NCBI GenBank assembly: GCA_022775085.1
Contig: JALFJQ010000039.1
Span: 48,719-112,718 of the forward strand
Direction of reading: 5' to 3'
Source: Clostridiales bacterium
Lineage (GTDB): Bacteria > Bacillota > Clostridia > Oscillospirales > Oscillospiraceae
DNA length: 64,000 nucleotides
Below the pieces are notes generated by a model. It worked only from the letters and a program-made list of their open reading frames with translations, ran no database searches and had not been told where the DNA came from. The position numbers were made by a program, and so were the translations under genes. Numbering within the stretch: the stretch's first letter is position 1; the number at the start of each line of letters is the position of its first letter. Of this stretch, positions 15,331-24,013 are shown piece by piece.

Positions 15331-17184
15331 TCACTTCCTGCGCCTTACGGGCTTTCCCGCTTTCTTCGGCGGCGGGGTGCCGGGGCCGCTCCTTGGGGGC
15401 ACCGCACGAATCAGGCACTTGGGGCCGGAGCCGATCAGGTCTTCCCGGTGGGCTTTCAGCAGGGCTTCTCTTACAAGGCAGTAGTTCTTGGGGTTGCGGT
15501 ACTGGATCAGCGCCCTTTGCATGGCCTTCTCGTGGGGATCAGTGGGAACGTAGACCTTCTCCATGGTGCGGGGGTCAAGGCCTGTATAGTACATCACCGT
15601 GGACAATGTGGAGGGGGTGGGGTAGAAGTCCTGCACCTGCTCCGGGTTGTAGCCCATGTCCCGGATGTACTCCGCCAGCTCCACGGCCTCCTTCATGGTG
15701 GAGCCGGGGTGGCTGGACATGAGGTAGGGCACCAGATACTGATCCATGCCGTACTGCTTGTTTAAGGCGAAATACTTTTCAACAAAGCGGTTGTACACGG
15801 CGTTTTTCGGCTTTCCCATGCGGCTGAGCACCGCGTCGGAGACGTGCTCCGGGGCAACCTTTAACTGCCCGGAAATGTGGTATTGCACCAGTTCCTTGAA
15901 AAAGGTATCCTTTTTGTCCGCCAAAAGGTAGTCAAACCGGATGCCGCTGCGGACGAACACCTTCTTCACCCCGGGAATTTTGCGCAGCTTGCGCAGAAGG
16001 GCAACGTAGTCAGAGTGGTCGGCGTTCATATTCTTGCATGGGGTGGGGTAGAGGCACTGCCGCCCGCCGCAGGCCCCTTTCGTCAGCTGCTTTTCGCAGG
16101 CGGGGTGCCGGAAATTGGCGGTGGGGCCGCCCACGTCGTGGATGTAGCCCTTGAAATCCTTATCTTTCGCCATGATTTCCGCTTCCCTCAGAATGGACTC
16201 GTGGCTGCGTACCTGCACGATTCGCCCCTGGTGGAAGGTCAGGGCGCAGAAGGAGCAGGCCCCGAAGCAGCCCCGATTACTCACCAGACTGAATTTGACT
16301 TCTTCGATGGCGGGCACGCCCCCGGCTTTGGCGTAGCTGGGGTGCCATGTCCGCTCGTAGGGCAGGTCGTAGACCGCGTCCATTTCTTCCATAGTCAGAG
16401 GCTTCTGGGGCGGGTTCTGCACCACAAATTCTTTCCCGTAGGGTTCGGCCAGACGCTTTGCGGTGAAGGGATCGCAGTTGCCGTACTGTATTTTGAAGGA
16501 TTCTGCGTATTTTTTCTTATCCGCTTTCAGTTCTTCAAAAGCGGGCAGAACGATGGTAGGCAGGCTGTCGTCCAGCTGGCTGGTCCGGAACACGGTGCCG
16601 TCAATGTAGGTGATGTCCCGGACGTTCATGCCGGAATTCAGGGCCTCGGCAATCTCCACAATGCTCTTTTCCCCCATGCCGTACATGAGTAAATCCGCCT
16701 GAGAATCCAGCAGAATGGAGCGCTTCATGCTCTCCGACCAGTAGTCGTAGTGAGCAAGCCGCCGCAGGCTGGCTTCAATGCCGCCAATGAGGATGGGAAC
16801 ATCCTTGTAGGTCTGCCGGATGAGGTTACAATAGACGATGGTGGCGTAGTCCGGGCGTTTGCCCATACATCCGCCGGGGGTGAAGGCATCGGTTTTCCGG
16901 CGGCGCTTGCTGACGGCGTAGTGGTTCACCATGGAGTCCATGTTGCCCCCGGACACCAGAAACCCCAGCCGGGGCCGTCCGAATACGTCGATGGACTTGG
17001 GGTTCTTCCAGTCCGGCTGGGAGATGATGCCGACACTGTAGCCGTTTGCTTCCAGAACCCGGCTGATGATGGCGTGGCCGAAGGAAGGGTGGTCAACGTA
17101 GGCGTCGCCGATGACATAGACGAAGTCGCAGGTTTCCCAGCCCCGCTCCCGCATTTCCTTCTTGTTAATGGGCAGAAATGCCAT
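15331..17184 (-). CDS. YgiQ family radical SAM protein
   Basis: This 617-residue protein belongs to the YgiQ/UPF0313 radical SAM family, whose reaction is unknown. The cluster-binding motif is [11 protein letters not shown] (Cys-x3-Cys-x2-Cys) at about residues 311-319. Before it comes the family N-terminal region ([46 protein letters not shown]). After it are TANFRHPAC, a Cys-rich [16 protein letters not shown] that could bind a second cluster, and the core [10 protein letters not shown] and [14 protein letters not shown]. The end is basic and Pro-rich ([14 protein letters not shown]). Length is normal. ATG 17184 follows AAAGGAGGAAACCC. It is probably transcribed with the DUF896 and ylmH-like genes upstream. 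Confidence 0.94.
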   Translation of the reverse strand: MAFLPINKKEMRERGWETCDFVYVIGDAYVDHPSFGHAIISRVLEANGYSVGIISQPDWKNPKSIDVFGRPRLGFLVSGGNMDSMVNHYAVSKRRRKTDAFTPGGCMGKRPDYATIVYCNLIRQTYKDVPILIGGIEASLRRLAHYDYWSESMKRSILLDSQADLLMYGMGEKSIVEIAEALNSGMNVRDITYIDGTVFRTSQLDDSLPTIVLPAFEELKADKKKYAESFKIQYGNCDPFTAKRLAEPYGKEFVVQNPPQKPLTMEEMDAVYDLPYERTWHPSYAKAGGVPAIEEVKFSLVSNRGCFGACSFCALTFHQGRIVQVRSHESILREAEIMAKDKDFKGYIHDVGGPTANFRHPACEKQLTKGACGGRQCLYPTPCKNMNADHSDYVALLRKLRKIPGVKKVFVRSGIRFDYLLADKKDTFFKELVQYHISGQLKVAPEHVSDAVLSRMGKPKNAVYNRFVEKYFALNKQYGMDQYLVPYLMSSHPGSTMKEAVELAEYIRDMGYNPEQVQDFYPTPSTLSTVMYYTGLDPRTMEKVYVPTDPHEKAMQRALIQYRNPKNYCLVREALLKAHREDLIGSGPKCLIRAVPPRSGPGTPPPKKAGKPVRRRK

Positions 17185-17196
17185 GGGTTTCCTCCT

Positions 17197-17400
17197 TTAT
17201 TTGCGTTCCAGCTTCTTTTTCGTGCCGTCAGGGCCGACGATGTAGGTGTTTTCCAGCTGGCCCACCAGATTCGCCTTGACGGAATCGATGTAAATTCTTC
17301 TCAGCTTGTCCCGCTCGGCGGTTTCCTCAGCGGTCAGGCCCTCGGTTTTCGCTTTCTTCGCCAGAACGTTGATTCTGGTGATCACTTCACTCATAGTCAT
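17197..17400 (-). CDS. DUF896 family protein
   Basis: A 67-residue helical protein of the DUF896 (YnzC/YneK-like) family: VITRINVLAKKAKTEGLTAE, then ERDKLRRIYIDSVKANLVGQ and a basic end KKKLERK. Family members are short helical-hairpin proteins, some linked to the SOS operon in Bacillus, with unknown mechanism. ATG 17400 follows AGGAAAAGTT; ATG 17394 is an alternative two codons in. It lies 9 bp after the ylmH-like gene and 12 bp before ygiQ, in one minus-strand operon. Confidence 0.85.
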   Translation of the reverse strand: MTMSEVITRINVLAKKAKTEGLTAEETAERDKLRRIYIDSVKANLVGQLENTYIVGPDGTKKKLERK

Positions 17401-17409
17401 AACTTTTCC

Positions 17410-18195
17410 TCACACATAGCGGTGGATGACCACCGAAATTCTGTCTTTTTTGGTTTTTCCGCCCACTTTTACCAATTGCATCTTACCAAGGCCCCGGACG
17501 GAGATCTTAACGCCCTCGCCAACCGGCTTGTCCGGCTTCTCACAGGGCAGGCCATCCATGGCGGCCTTGCCGGTGGCGACATATTGGGCGGCTAAGCTGC
17601 GCCCAATGCGAAAGCCTGATGAAATTACGCTGTCCAATCGTAGGGAGGCCAGCGTGTCCTTGATTTCCTTCACCTCCGGCTCCGGGATGGAAGCGTCCGA
17701 CAGCGGGATTTGCTCCAGGTGGAGTTTGGTACGCCCAGCGGAGATGAAATTTTGCAGCAGGTATGGGGCAATCTCCGACGTGACGAAGAAATCACATCGG
17801 CCTTCCCCCACGCAGATGTCCCCCACCGTCTCCCGACCGATGCCCGAGCCCATCAGCGCCCCCAGAAAGTCCCGATGGCTGGGGCTGTCCCCCTGATAGA
17901 AGGTGGCGCGCAGACAGATACAGGGAGAATCTTCCCCCAAAAGGGCGGCATCATCCAGATAGTCCGGCAGATAAATGAGCATCTTCCGCTCAGATTCTTC
18001 ATAGCCGCCGAAGAAGTGCAGCCCCTCAGGGCAGCCAAAGAGGTATCTTGCCATCTCCTGCTCCCGGGGAGAGAGAAAACAGGTATTTGCCGGGATGTTT
18101 TTCCGCATTCCGGCGGTTATTTTGTCCCAGAGCTTGGCAAGAAGCACCTTGTCCTCGGAATTCTGGGCAATTTTTTCAATATTGCTTCTGTCCAT
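17410..18195 (-). CDS. YlmH family RNA-binding protein with S4 domain
   Basis: The 261-residue product has an N-terminal YlmH-type domain (FLSPREQEMARYLFGCPEGLHFFGGYEE region, with DFLGALMGSGIGRETVGDI and the GRCDFFVTSEIAPYLLQNF segment) and a C-terminal S4 RNA-binding domain (LDSVISSGFRIGRS, KPVGEGVKISVRGLGKMQL). In Bacillus the ylmH homologue sits near the division cluster; the family has been linked to ribosome-associated quality control. Here it lies 22 kb from the dcw genes. ATG 18195 follows AGGTGATTGC and lies 17 bp past a good -10 box. An in-frame start further upstream would translate the promoter and a repeat, so it is rejected. Confidence 0.88.
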   Translation of the reverse strand: MDRSNIEKIAQNSEDKVLLAKLWDKITAGMRKNIPANTCFLSPREQEMARYLFGCPEGLHFFGGYEESERKMLIYLPDYLDDAALLGEDSPCICLRATFYQGDSPSHRDFLGALMGSGIGRETVGDICVGEGRCDFFVTSEIAPYLLQNFISAGRTKLHLEQIPLSDASIPEPEVKEIKDTLASLRLDSVISSGFRIGRSLAAQYVATGKAAMDGLPCEKPDKPVGEGVKISVRGLGKMQLVKVGGKTKKDRISVVIHRYV

Positions 18196-18211
18196 GCAAT
18201 CACCTGTAGGG

Positions 18212-18241
18212 ATTATACCATATTTTTTGGCCTTGTGTAAA
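18212..18241 (-). promoter_or_regulatory. Promoter of the ylmH-DUF896-ygiQ operon
   Basis: On the minus strand TTTACA (18241-18236), 18-bp spacer, TATAAT (18217-18212). The start codon is 17 bp further on, leaving a very short leader. Confidence 0.7.
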
Positions 18242-18287
18242 GACAGATTATCGAGTATAATTGCAAGGAAAGACGGAAGCGCATTAT

Positions 18288-18485
18288 GGCTTCCCCCGGG
18301 GGGAAGCTGTCGAGCGAAGCGAGACTGATGAGGAACGGCGACCGCTTTCAACTTGAAGTGCAGTCAGATAAGAAGTATAACTTTCAAGTCGGTACCTCTT
18401 TACAAACTGCATACAGATTTGCTGCATGTCGCCGTTCCTCATCCGACCCGGCTTGCGCCGGGCCACCTTCCCCCCGGGGGAAGGC
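18288..18485. repeat. CTTCCCCC palindromic element, second copy
   Basis: About 198 bp between the divergent ylmH-like and flavoprotein genes. Ends are GGCTTCCCCCGGGGGGAAGC and CCTTCCCCCCGGGGGAAGGC. ATGAGGAACGGCGAC (18328-18342) and GTCGCCGTTCCTCAT (18428-18442) form an inner exact 15-bp inverted pair, and GACCCGGCTTGCGCCGGGCC is a further hairpin. The interior shares words such as GCAGTCAGATAA with the copy at 14761-14970, partly in inverted form. Confidence 0.7.
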
Positions 18486-18523
18486 TTTGGTACGCAATCG
18501 GCATTCATGGAAGGAAAGAGCGT

Positions 18524-19735
18524 ATGGTAATCGGAATCATCGGCGGCGGGGCGTCGGGTATGGCGGCGGCGCTGGCGGCTGCGGAAAATAAAGAGGCGCA
18601 AGTGGTTCTCATGGAGCGGCAGACCCGGGTGGGCAGGAAGCTGCTGTCCACGGGAAACGGACGGTGCAACCTGACAAATCTTCACGCCGGGGAGGGGGGC
18701 TACCATGGCAGCGCCCCGGAATTTGCCCGGTATGCCATCAGCCAATTCCCGCCGGAAGCGGCGCTGAACTGGTTTCACGGCTTGGGCCTTATGACCGTTG
18801 CTGAGGATTCCGGCCGGGTGTACCCCTACTCCGATCAGGCTAACTCCGTGGTGGATGTGCTGCGTTTCGGGCTGGAACAGTCGAATATCGGTGTAAAACT
18901 GGGCTTTGAAGTGGAAAAGGTGAAGAAAACCCCCTATGGCTTCCGGGTGGAGGCCAAGGGGGAAGCGGTGGAATGCGAAAAGCTCATCATCGCCTGCGGC
19001 GGCCTTGCCGGTACAAAGCTGGGCGGCTCCATGTCCGGCTACAAGCTGCTGCGCTCCCTTGGGCATACTTGTACCAAGCTGCGGCCTACGCTGGTGCAGA
19101 TCAAGTCCGGCTGGGCCGGGTGTCCGTCCCTCAAGGGCGTTCGGGCAAACTGCCATGCGGAAATTCTTCATAATGGAGAAGTGACCGCCCAGAGCACCGG
19201 CCAGCTCCAATTTACGGAATATGGCCTGTCCGGACCGGTGATGTTCGAGATTTCCCGGGACGTGTGTCAGGGCGGGGGAGACTGGGTCTGCCGGCTGGAC
19301 TTCCTGCCGGAACTGCCCGAAGATGCCCTTCGCCGGGAACTGGAACGGCGGCGGGAAACCAACCTGCCCGTGTCCGAGCTGCTGACAGGCATCCTCCACA
19401 ACCGCCTGGGCCGGGTGCTGGCCCAGAGCGCGGGACTGACACCCAACGCCCTTGTGCGGGATTTGTCCGACTGGGAAATTGGTCAGGCGGTATCTGCCGT
19501 GAAAGCTTTGGAGGTTTCCCTGACGGAACCTATGGGCATGGACAGCGCACAGGTCACCGCCGGGGGCATCGTGACTACGGAATTTGATGACAAAACCATG
19601 GAAAGCCGCCTTGTGCCGGGACTTTACGCCTGCGGCGAGGTGCTGGACATCGACGGCGACTGCGGCGGCTATAATCTGCAATGGGCGTGGAGCTCCGGCC
19701 GACTGGCGGGCCTTCACGCGGGAGGTAACCTATGA
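18524..19735 (+). CDS. FAD-dependent oxidoreductase of the HI0933/BaiN family
   Basis: A 403-residue flavoprotein. The N-terminus IGIIGGGASGMAAALAAAEN is a Rossmann FAD site (GxGxxG-like), followed by ERQTRVGRKLLSTGNGRCNLTN, the signature of the HI0933/YhiN/BaiN group. Later motifs are CGGLAGTKLGGSMSGYKLL and the C-terminal TAGGIVTTEFDDKTMES and GEVLDIDGDCGGYNLQWAWS. BaiN of Clostridium scindens reduces bile-acid intermediates, but most members have unknown substrates, so a bile acid role cannot be claimed. ATG 18524 follows AAGGAAAGAG; upstream in-frame codons are repeat sequence. Its TGA overlaps the ATG of the next flavoprotein gene (ATGA). Confidence 0.9.
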   Translation: MVIGIIGGGASGMAAALAAAENKEAQVVLMERQTRVGRKLLSTGNGRCNLTNLHAGEGGYHGSAPEFARYAISQFPPEAALNWFHGLGLMTVAEDSGRVYPYSDQANSVVDVLRFGLEQSNIGVKLGFEVEKVKKTPYGFRVEAKGEAVECEKLIIACGGLAGTKLGGSMSGYKLLRSLGHTCTKLRPTLVQIKSGWAGCPSLKGVRANCHAEILHNGEVTAQSTGQLQFTEYGLSGPVMFEISRDVCQGGGDWVCRLDFLPELPEDALRRELERRRETNLPVSELLTGILHNRLGRVLAQSAGLTPNALVRDLSDWEIGQAVSAVKALEVSLTEPMGMDSAQVTAGGIVTTEFDDKTMESRLVPGLYACGEVLDIDGDCGGYNLQWAWSSGRLAGLHAGGNL

Positions 19736-21306
19736 TTCGACTGCGGGACATTAGTCTACCACCGGAGCACAATGCCCACCAGCTTCAGTTCGAGGCGGCG
19801 AAGCTTCTCCGGCTGTCCAATTCCAAAATCCGACAGCTTCATATTGTCCGCCGCAGCGTGGACGCCCGGAAGAAACCGGATGTGAAGATCATCTACACCG
19901 TGGACGTGGCAGTGGAAGGAAACGAGAACAAAATCCTCCGGGCCAGCGGCTGCAAACGGGCCGCCATTGCCCCTGCGTCCTTCTACAAGGCTCCGAAAAA
20001 TGTGCCTGCCCCGGACAAGCGGCCCGTGGTGGTGGGCTTCGGCCCGGCGGGGATGTTTGCCGCTCTGGTTCTGGCCCTTGCCGGCTGGAAACCGCTGGTT
20101 TTGGAGCGGGGCGAGGACGCTGCCACACGCCATGAAAAGGTGGAGACCTTCTTTGCAACCGGAAAATTGGAGGAAAAAAGCAACGTCCAGTTCGGCGAGG
20201 GCGGTGCGGGCACCTTCTCCGACGGCAAGCTGAACACCGGGGTCAATAACCCCCGCATCGGCTGGGTGCTGGAACAGTTCGTCAAAGCGGGCGCACGGGA
20301 GGACATCCTCTACGATGCCAAGCCCCATGTGGGCACGGACGTTTTGCTGACTGTGGTGCAGAATATCCGAAAGCGTATCATTTCTCTCGGTGGTGAAGTC
20401 CGTTTCAATACCCAAGTGGCGGGCCTTTGCATCGAAAATGGACAGCTTACCGGTCTGAAAACCGATTCCGGGGAAATGATCGACTGTGACGCGGCGGTTC
20501 TCGCCATCGGCCACAGCGCCCGGGATACCTTTGAAATGCTGGAAGGGGCGGGCATTCCCATGGAGCCAAAGCCCTTCGCCATGGGTGCCCGCATTGAGCA
20601 GAAGCAGAGCGTCATTGACCGGGCCCAGTATGGCATGGAAAACCCGGCCCTGCCTCCGGCGGACTACAAGCTGGTGGAGCATTTGGACGATGCCACCGTT
20701 TACACCTTCTGTATGTGCCCCGGCGGCCATGTGGTGGCGGCGGCCAGTGAAGCCGGGCGCATCGTCACCAACGGCATGAGCAATGCCGACCGGGAGGGGG
20801 AGAACGCCAACGCGGCCCTGCTCGTCACAGTGAATCCCGCCGATTTTCCCTATGAGGGGGTGCTGGGGGGTATGCGCTGGCAGCGGGAGATCGAGGAGCG
20901 GGCTTATCAGATCAGCGGCAGCTACCGGGCCCCGGCACAGAAGGTTGGCGACTTTTTGGAGCATCGGCCCAGTACAGGTGAGGGAAGCGTGCACCCCACC
21001 TACCGCCCCGGGGTGACCTGGTGCGACCTTCACGATGTGCTTCCGGAAAAACTCACCGCCGCCATGGAGCAGGCCCTGCCGAAGCTGGACAGGAAGCTCA
21101 ATGGCTTTGCCGCCCCGGACGCAATCCTCACCGCCCCCGAAACCCGCAGCTCCTCTCCTGTCCGCATCCTCCGGGACGAAAGCCGCCAGTCGGCACTCCG
21201 GGGCCTGTACCCCACCGGCGAGGGTGCGGGCTACGCCGGAGGTATTATGTCCGCCGCCATTGACGGCATTCTGACCGCGGAAGCGATATTGGGAATTACA
21301 AAATAA
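19732..21306 (+). CDS. NAD(P)/FAD-dependent dehydrogenase (COG2509-like)
   Basis: A 524-residue flavoprotein. Residues 1-90 form a small N-terminal domain (MIRLRDISLPPEHN, LHIVRRSVDARKKPDVKIIY) typical of this uncharacterised FAD-dependent dehydrogenase family. The FAD Rossmann site is RPVVVGFGPAGMFAALVLA, then LERGEDAATRHEKV. Later motifs are QFGEGGAGTFSDGKLNTG, FCMCPGGHVVAAASE and the final GEGAGYAGGIMSAAIDGI. Length fits the family. It starts inside the stop of the BaiN-like gene, so the two are coupled. Substrate unknown. A terminator follows directly. Confidence 0.9.
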   Translation: MIRLRDISLPPEHNAHQLQFEAAKLLRLSNSKIRQLHIVRRSVDARKKPDVKIIYTVDVAVEGNENKILRASGCKRAAIAPASFYKAPKNVPAPDKRPVVVGFGPAGMFAALVLALAGWKPLVLERGEDAATRHEKVETFFATGKLEEKSNVQFGEGGAGTFSDGKLNTGVNNPRIGWVLEQFVKAGAREDILYDAKPHVGTDVLLTVVQNIRKRIISLGGEVRFNTQVAGLCIENGQLTGLKTDSGEMIDCDAAVLAIGHSARDTFEMLEGAGIPMEPKPFAMGARIEQKQSVIDRAQYGMENPALPPADYKLVEHLDDATVYTFCMCPGGHVVAAASEAGRIVTNGMSNADREGENANAALLVTVNPADFPYEGVLGGMRWQREIEERAYQISGSYRAPAQKVGDFLEHRPSTGEGSVHPTYRPGVTWCDLHDVLPEKLTAAMEQALPKLDRKLNGFAAPDAILTAPETRSSSPVRILRDESRQSALRGLYPTGEGAGYAGGIMSAAIDGILTAEAILGITK

Positions 21307-21318
21307 AACAAAAAAAGA

Positions 21319-21365
21319 ACTGTCATTGCAGGGAAGCCGCAGAACCTACAATGACAGTGTTTTAT
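21319..21365 (+). terminator. Terminator after the flavoprotein pair
   Basis: ACTGTCATTG (21319-21328) and CAATGACAGT (21349-21358) form a 10-bp stem followed by GTTTTATT. The stem sequence equals the tips of the TGTCATTGC repeat family, so the terminator may derive from such a repeat. Preceding A-rich sequence lets it also serve the convergent minus-strand gene. Confidence 0.8.
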
Positions 21366-21367
21366 TA

Positions 21368-21892
21368 TCAGGTCGATCTGATCCCCCAAAGAATCCAATC
21401 GATTTTTTTGGTGTCGGTCATTTCAATATTGGGATAATGTTGATTGAATATTTCAAGATAATACTTAGCTTCTTCGGTTTCATACCACTGGGTTATTTGG
21501 TCGTATAGCTGAACTACTCTTGTTAAACGATTATTCGCATAGGAATATGGTGCTTTCAGCCCCAGATTCTGAAGAACGAATTTATCCCAAATCGGCATGC
21601 TGGGGTTGGTGGTTGCCAAAAGTTTACTACCAAAAGAAGCATGAATTTGACCTGTCTGTTCGTATAAATACAGAAGAATATCACTGAAAGTCAACTGTGA
21701 GTTGTTCTTGTTCTGTTCAAGATACTGATAGTAGCAGGCGTAGAACGCTGAGGGTCTTTGCCTCATTCGATAAAATCCGTTGTAAAACCGTTGAAACTCG
21801 GAATCTTCTGAAACGTTGGTTTCATGAACCCATTTCATAAGTCGAATGTATTTCTCGATGCCCGTTGTGATTCTGTCAAACTGAATATCCAT
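21368..21892 (-). CDS. Hypothetical protein, 174 residues
   Basis: No family was recognised. The start ATG 21892 follows AAGGAGAAAGAC, giving MDIQFDRITTGIEKYIRLMKW. The protein is rich in Tyr, Trp and Phe (FYACYYQYLEQNKNNS and QLYDQITQWYETEEAKYYL), looks mostly helical and soluble, and has no signal peptide, membrane helix or metal motif. The middle part (SFGSKLLATTNPSMPIWDKF) recalls small uncharacterised proteins of gut Firmicutes. The gene is clearly AT-richer than its neighbours, which suggests acquisition. A 20-residue peptide gene precedes it on the same strand. Confidence 0.65.
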   Translation of the reverse strand: MDIQFDRITTGIEKYIRLMKWVHETNVSEDSEFQRFYNGFYRMRQRPSAFYACYYQYLEQNKNNSQLTFSDILLYLYEQTGQIHASFGSKLLATTNPSMPIWDKFVLQNLGLKAPYSYANNRLTRVVQLYDQITQWYETEEAKYYLEIFNQHYPNIEMTDTKKIDWILWGIRST

Positions 21893-21907
21893 GTCTTTCT
21901 CCTTCAA

Positions 21908-21970
21908 CTAGTCATGAAACAAAAGATGGTACCAGAAGCTGATGAACGCCCAGAAGATAACGCGAAGCAT
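21908..21970 (-). CDS. 20-residue hydrophobic peptide
   Basis: An open frame from ATG 21970 to TAG 21908 encodes MLRVIFWAFISFWYHLLFHD, which could span a membrane once. A very good ribosome site, AAGGGAGGT, lies 7 bp upstream. A TATTAT box is present about 28 bp upstream of the start but the -35 is weak. It ends 15 bp before the start of the 174-residue gene. It could be a real micro-protein, a leader peptide for the downstream gene, or chance. Confidence 0.4.
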   Translation of the reverse strand: MLRVIFWAFISFWYHLLFHD

Positions 21971-22029
21971 TTTTCCTACCTCCCTTCACGGGTATAATAC
22001 TGGGATAACTGTCCAATAAAACGGGTAGT

Positions 22030-22302
22030 TTATTTCGCCGCCAGCGCCATGATCAGCACCGCGGCAATGCACTGGGCCGCCAGAATCAGGGGAATGCCCA
22101 CCGTGAATTTCAGGTGCAGGGTTTTGTGCCGGAACAGGTACATCCCCGCAAGGCTTCCCACGCTGCCGCCCAGAGCCGCCACGATCAGAAGCGTGGATTC
22201 CCGGATGCGCCAGCGGTTTTTCTTTGCCTTCCACTTGTCCACGAGCATAAGCAGGAACCCTGCCGCATTGATTATAAGCAGATAGGAATACAGTAATTTC
22301 AT
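22030..22302 (-). CDS. DUF1294 family small membrane protein
   Basis: A 90-residue protein with the DUF1294 pattern: a first membrane helix (LLYSYLLIINAAGFLLMLV), the signature DKWKAKKNRWRIRE, a Gly-rich second segment (LLIVAALGGSVGSLAGMYLF), RHKTLHLKFTVGIP and a last helix (LILAAQCIAAVLIMAL). Function is unknown. ATG 22302 follows AAAGGAACGTTT. The divergent lipoprotein gene starts only 26 bp away, so their promoters must lie inside each other's coding sequence or be absent on one side. Confidence 0.85.
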   Translation of the reverse strand: MKLLYSYLLIINAAGFLLMLVDKWKAKKNRWRIRESTLLIVAALGGSVGSLAGMYLFRHKTLHLKFTVGIPLILAAQCIAAVLIMALAAK

Positions 22303-22328
22303 AAACGTTCCTTTCGGGAGGGATTTTG

Positions 22329-22820
22329 GTGAAGAAAATCGCAATGGCTCTGATGCTGGCCCTGCTGCTGTCCGGCTGCGGGGCGGAGGAAACACTGGAA
22401 ACCGTGGCGGACGACATCCCTTTGCAGCCGGTGATGGCGGAACCGGCGGAGATCTCTGTGCGCCTGCCGGACAACGCGGTGTCCCCGGTGCTGGAAAGCG
22501 ATACGGAACAGGTGTACTTAAGCGAGGACTATGAAATCGCCATCGAGACCCGCTCATCCGGGGACATCGGGGGCACCATCACGGCCCTGACAGGCTTTGA
22601 CCCGGAGCAGCTCACCGTCATGCACACAAAGCAGGAGAGCGCCGACCGCTATGAGTTCGTCTGGGTATCCGCCGGGGAGAACGGCGACCGGCTGGGCAGA
22701 GCGGTGGTGCTGGACGACGGCAGCTACCACTACTGCATGAGTGTCCTTCGGGACGCGGAAAATCAGAAGAAATCTCAGGTGGTGTGGAGCGACGTGTTTT
22801 CGTCCTTCTCGCTGAAATAA
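22329..22820 (+). CDS. Putative lipoprotein of unknown function
   Basis: The 163-residue protein begins with a lipoprotein signal (KKIAMALMLALLLSGC, lipid-attached Cys 17). The mature part has an acidic linker (EETLETVADDIPLQP), then a soluble domain with SEDYEIAIETRSSGDIGGTI, RYEFVWVSAGENGDRLGRAV and DGSYHYCMSVLRD. No family was recognised. The start is GTG 22329, six bases after GGGAGGGA; a TTG one codon earlier is possible. Its location outside the membrane is well supported; its role is not. It ends at a repeat element and is divergent from the DUF1294 gene. Confidence 0.75.
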   Translation: MKKIAMALMLALLLSGCGAEETLETVADDIPLQPVMAEPAEISVRLPDNAVSPVLESDTEQVYLSEDYEIAIETRSSGDIGGTITALTGFDPEQLTVMHTKQESADRYEFVWVSAGENGDRLGRAVVLDDGSYHYCMSVLRDAENQKKSQVVWSDVFSSFSLK

Positions 22821-22826
22821 ACCACC

Positions 22827-22933
22827 GTAGGGGCCGATGCCTACATCGGCCCGCAGTAAAAGCGGGCGATAATTGAGTATTGCTGGCAAATTCGTAACAT
22901 CTGCGAAGGGGCGATGTGGGCATCGCCCCCTAC
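22827..22933. repeat. GTAGGG-palindrome intergenic element with different palindromes
   Basis: A 107-bp element beginning GTAGGGGCCGATG and ending CATCGCCCCCTAC. The left hairpin is GGGCCGATG-CCTA-CATCGGCCC and the right hairpin GGGGCGATG-TGGG-CATCGCCCC. Ends agree with the copies at 7776 and 25220, yet the palindromes differ while staying self-complementary. Confidence 0.65.
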
Positions 22934-22949
22934 GGGACTCAAAAAATGG

Positions 22950-22992
22950 TACGGATTGCCACGTCGCTTCGCCCCCCCGCAATGACAGCTCT
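22950..22992. repeat. Right half of a TGTCATTGC-family repeat
   Basis: CGGATTGCCACGTCGCTTCG followed by CCGCAATGACAGCTCTTTT matches the right half of the complete element at 24070-24190. The left half is missing; the T-run at the end may give a terminator-like tail facing the WYL regulator gene. Confidence 0.6.
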
Positions 22993-23006
22993 TTTATTGC
23001 GGCTTC

Positions 23007-23987
23007 TTATTCATACTGCGCCAGGGCTTCCCGGCACATGGCCTTGCAGGCATCGATGACGCTCTGGGGGTACAGAATTTTCGCCTTGCTGCCGAAGCCG
23101 ATGACCCAGCTTAAGAACATGGGGGACACGGCTATGTTCACGGTAAAGACGAAATGCTCCTCCCCGTCTGGAATCAGCAGAATGTCCTGGCCGAAGCGGT
23201 CGATCACTACGTTGATAAGACTGCGGTGGAACCGGAGCTTTACATCGGCGGTTTGACCGGAGTACATCTGAAACAGCCGATTGGCGTGTTCAATGAGGGC
23301 CTTGCCATTCAGCTCCGGACAGGGGACCCGGTTGTCTTCCAGCAGCCTGATGTCGCTCATCCGGTCTACCCGGTAGGAGGTCACGCCGTGGCGGGGAGAC
23401 AGGGCCAGCAGGTAGCAGTTTTCGTTGTCCTGACACAGGCCGTAGGGACTGGCCTGATAGTCCCGGTTCCGATAGACCCGCTGACGGCTTAAGTCAAAGT
23501 CAAAGTAGCGGAAGGCGATCTGCTTATTTTCGGCGATGGCATCCTGAATGGCATCTACATTATAATAGATCGTCTCATTCATGCTCTTTACCCGGCCGGA
23601 CACCACCACGTCCCTGCGCATGAGCCGGGCGTCGTAGACGCTGCACTGATTGCACAGCTTCTCAATCAGCTCCCGGGATTTTTTCTCCGTGAGAAACCGG
23701 CTGGACTGCACCGCGTCAATGAGCAGCTTCAGTTCCGGCAGCTCAAAATTCCGGGAGGCGATGTAGTATCCGCCGCCCTTGCCCGGCAGGGACACGATGT
23801 CCACGCCGTACTCCTTCAGGGCTTCGACGTCCGAATAGATGGTCTTGCGGTCGCATTCAATGTCGTGTTGGGAAGAAAGCATACTTTGCAGCTCCGAAGC
23901 TCTCACCGGGTGCTCCCGGTGGGAGTTTCTTTGCAGATAGTCGAGGATATAGAATATTTTTAACTTTTGGTTGTCTGATTTCGGCAT
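23007..23987 (-). CDS. WYL-domain transcriptional regulator
   Basis: A 326-residue regulator. The N-terminal winged HTH reads KLKIFYILDYLQRNSHREHP, then ASELQSMLSSQ and CDRKTIYSDVEALKEYGVDI. A WYL domain follows at about 145-230 (AIAENKQIAFRYFDF, YQASPYGLCQDNENCYLLAL, TSYRVDRMSDIRLL) and a WCX-type C-terminal domain ends the protein. WYL domains bind nucleotides or nucleic acid and often set DNA-binding activity. Targets are unknown; the neighbours nfo and a lipoprotein gene give only weak hints. ATG 23987 follows GGGAGGTG; the upstream in-frame ATG lacks a site. Confidence 0.9.
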   Translation of the reverse strand: MPKSDNQKLKIFYILDYLQRNSHREHPVRASELQSMLSSQHDIECDRKTIYSDVEALKEYGVDIVSLPGKGGGYYIASRNFELPELKLLIDAVQSSRFLTEKKSRELIEKLCNQCSVYDARLMRRDVVVSGRVKSMNETIYYNVDAIQDAIAENKQIAFRYFDFDLSRQRVYRNRDYQASPYGLCQDNENCYLLALSPRHGVTSYRVDRMSDIRLLEDNRVPCPELNGKALIEHANRLFQMYSGQTADVKLRFHRSLINVVIDRFGQDILLIPDGEEHFVFTVNIAVSPMFLSWVIGFGSKAKILYPQSVIDACKAMCREALAQYE

Positions 23988-24013
23988 GGTGCACCTCCCA
24001 AAAGCAGTGGCCC

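Noticed and set aside
18524..19735. Bile-acid dehydroxylation role for the BaiN-like gene
   Set aside because: No other bai genes are nearby and most members of this flavoprotein family have unknown substrates.
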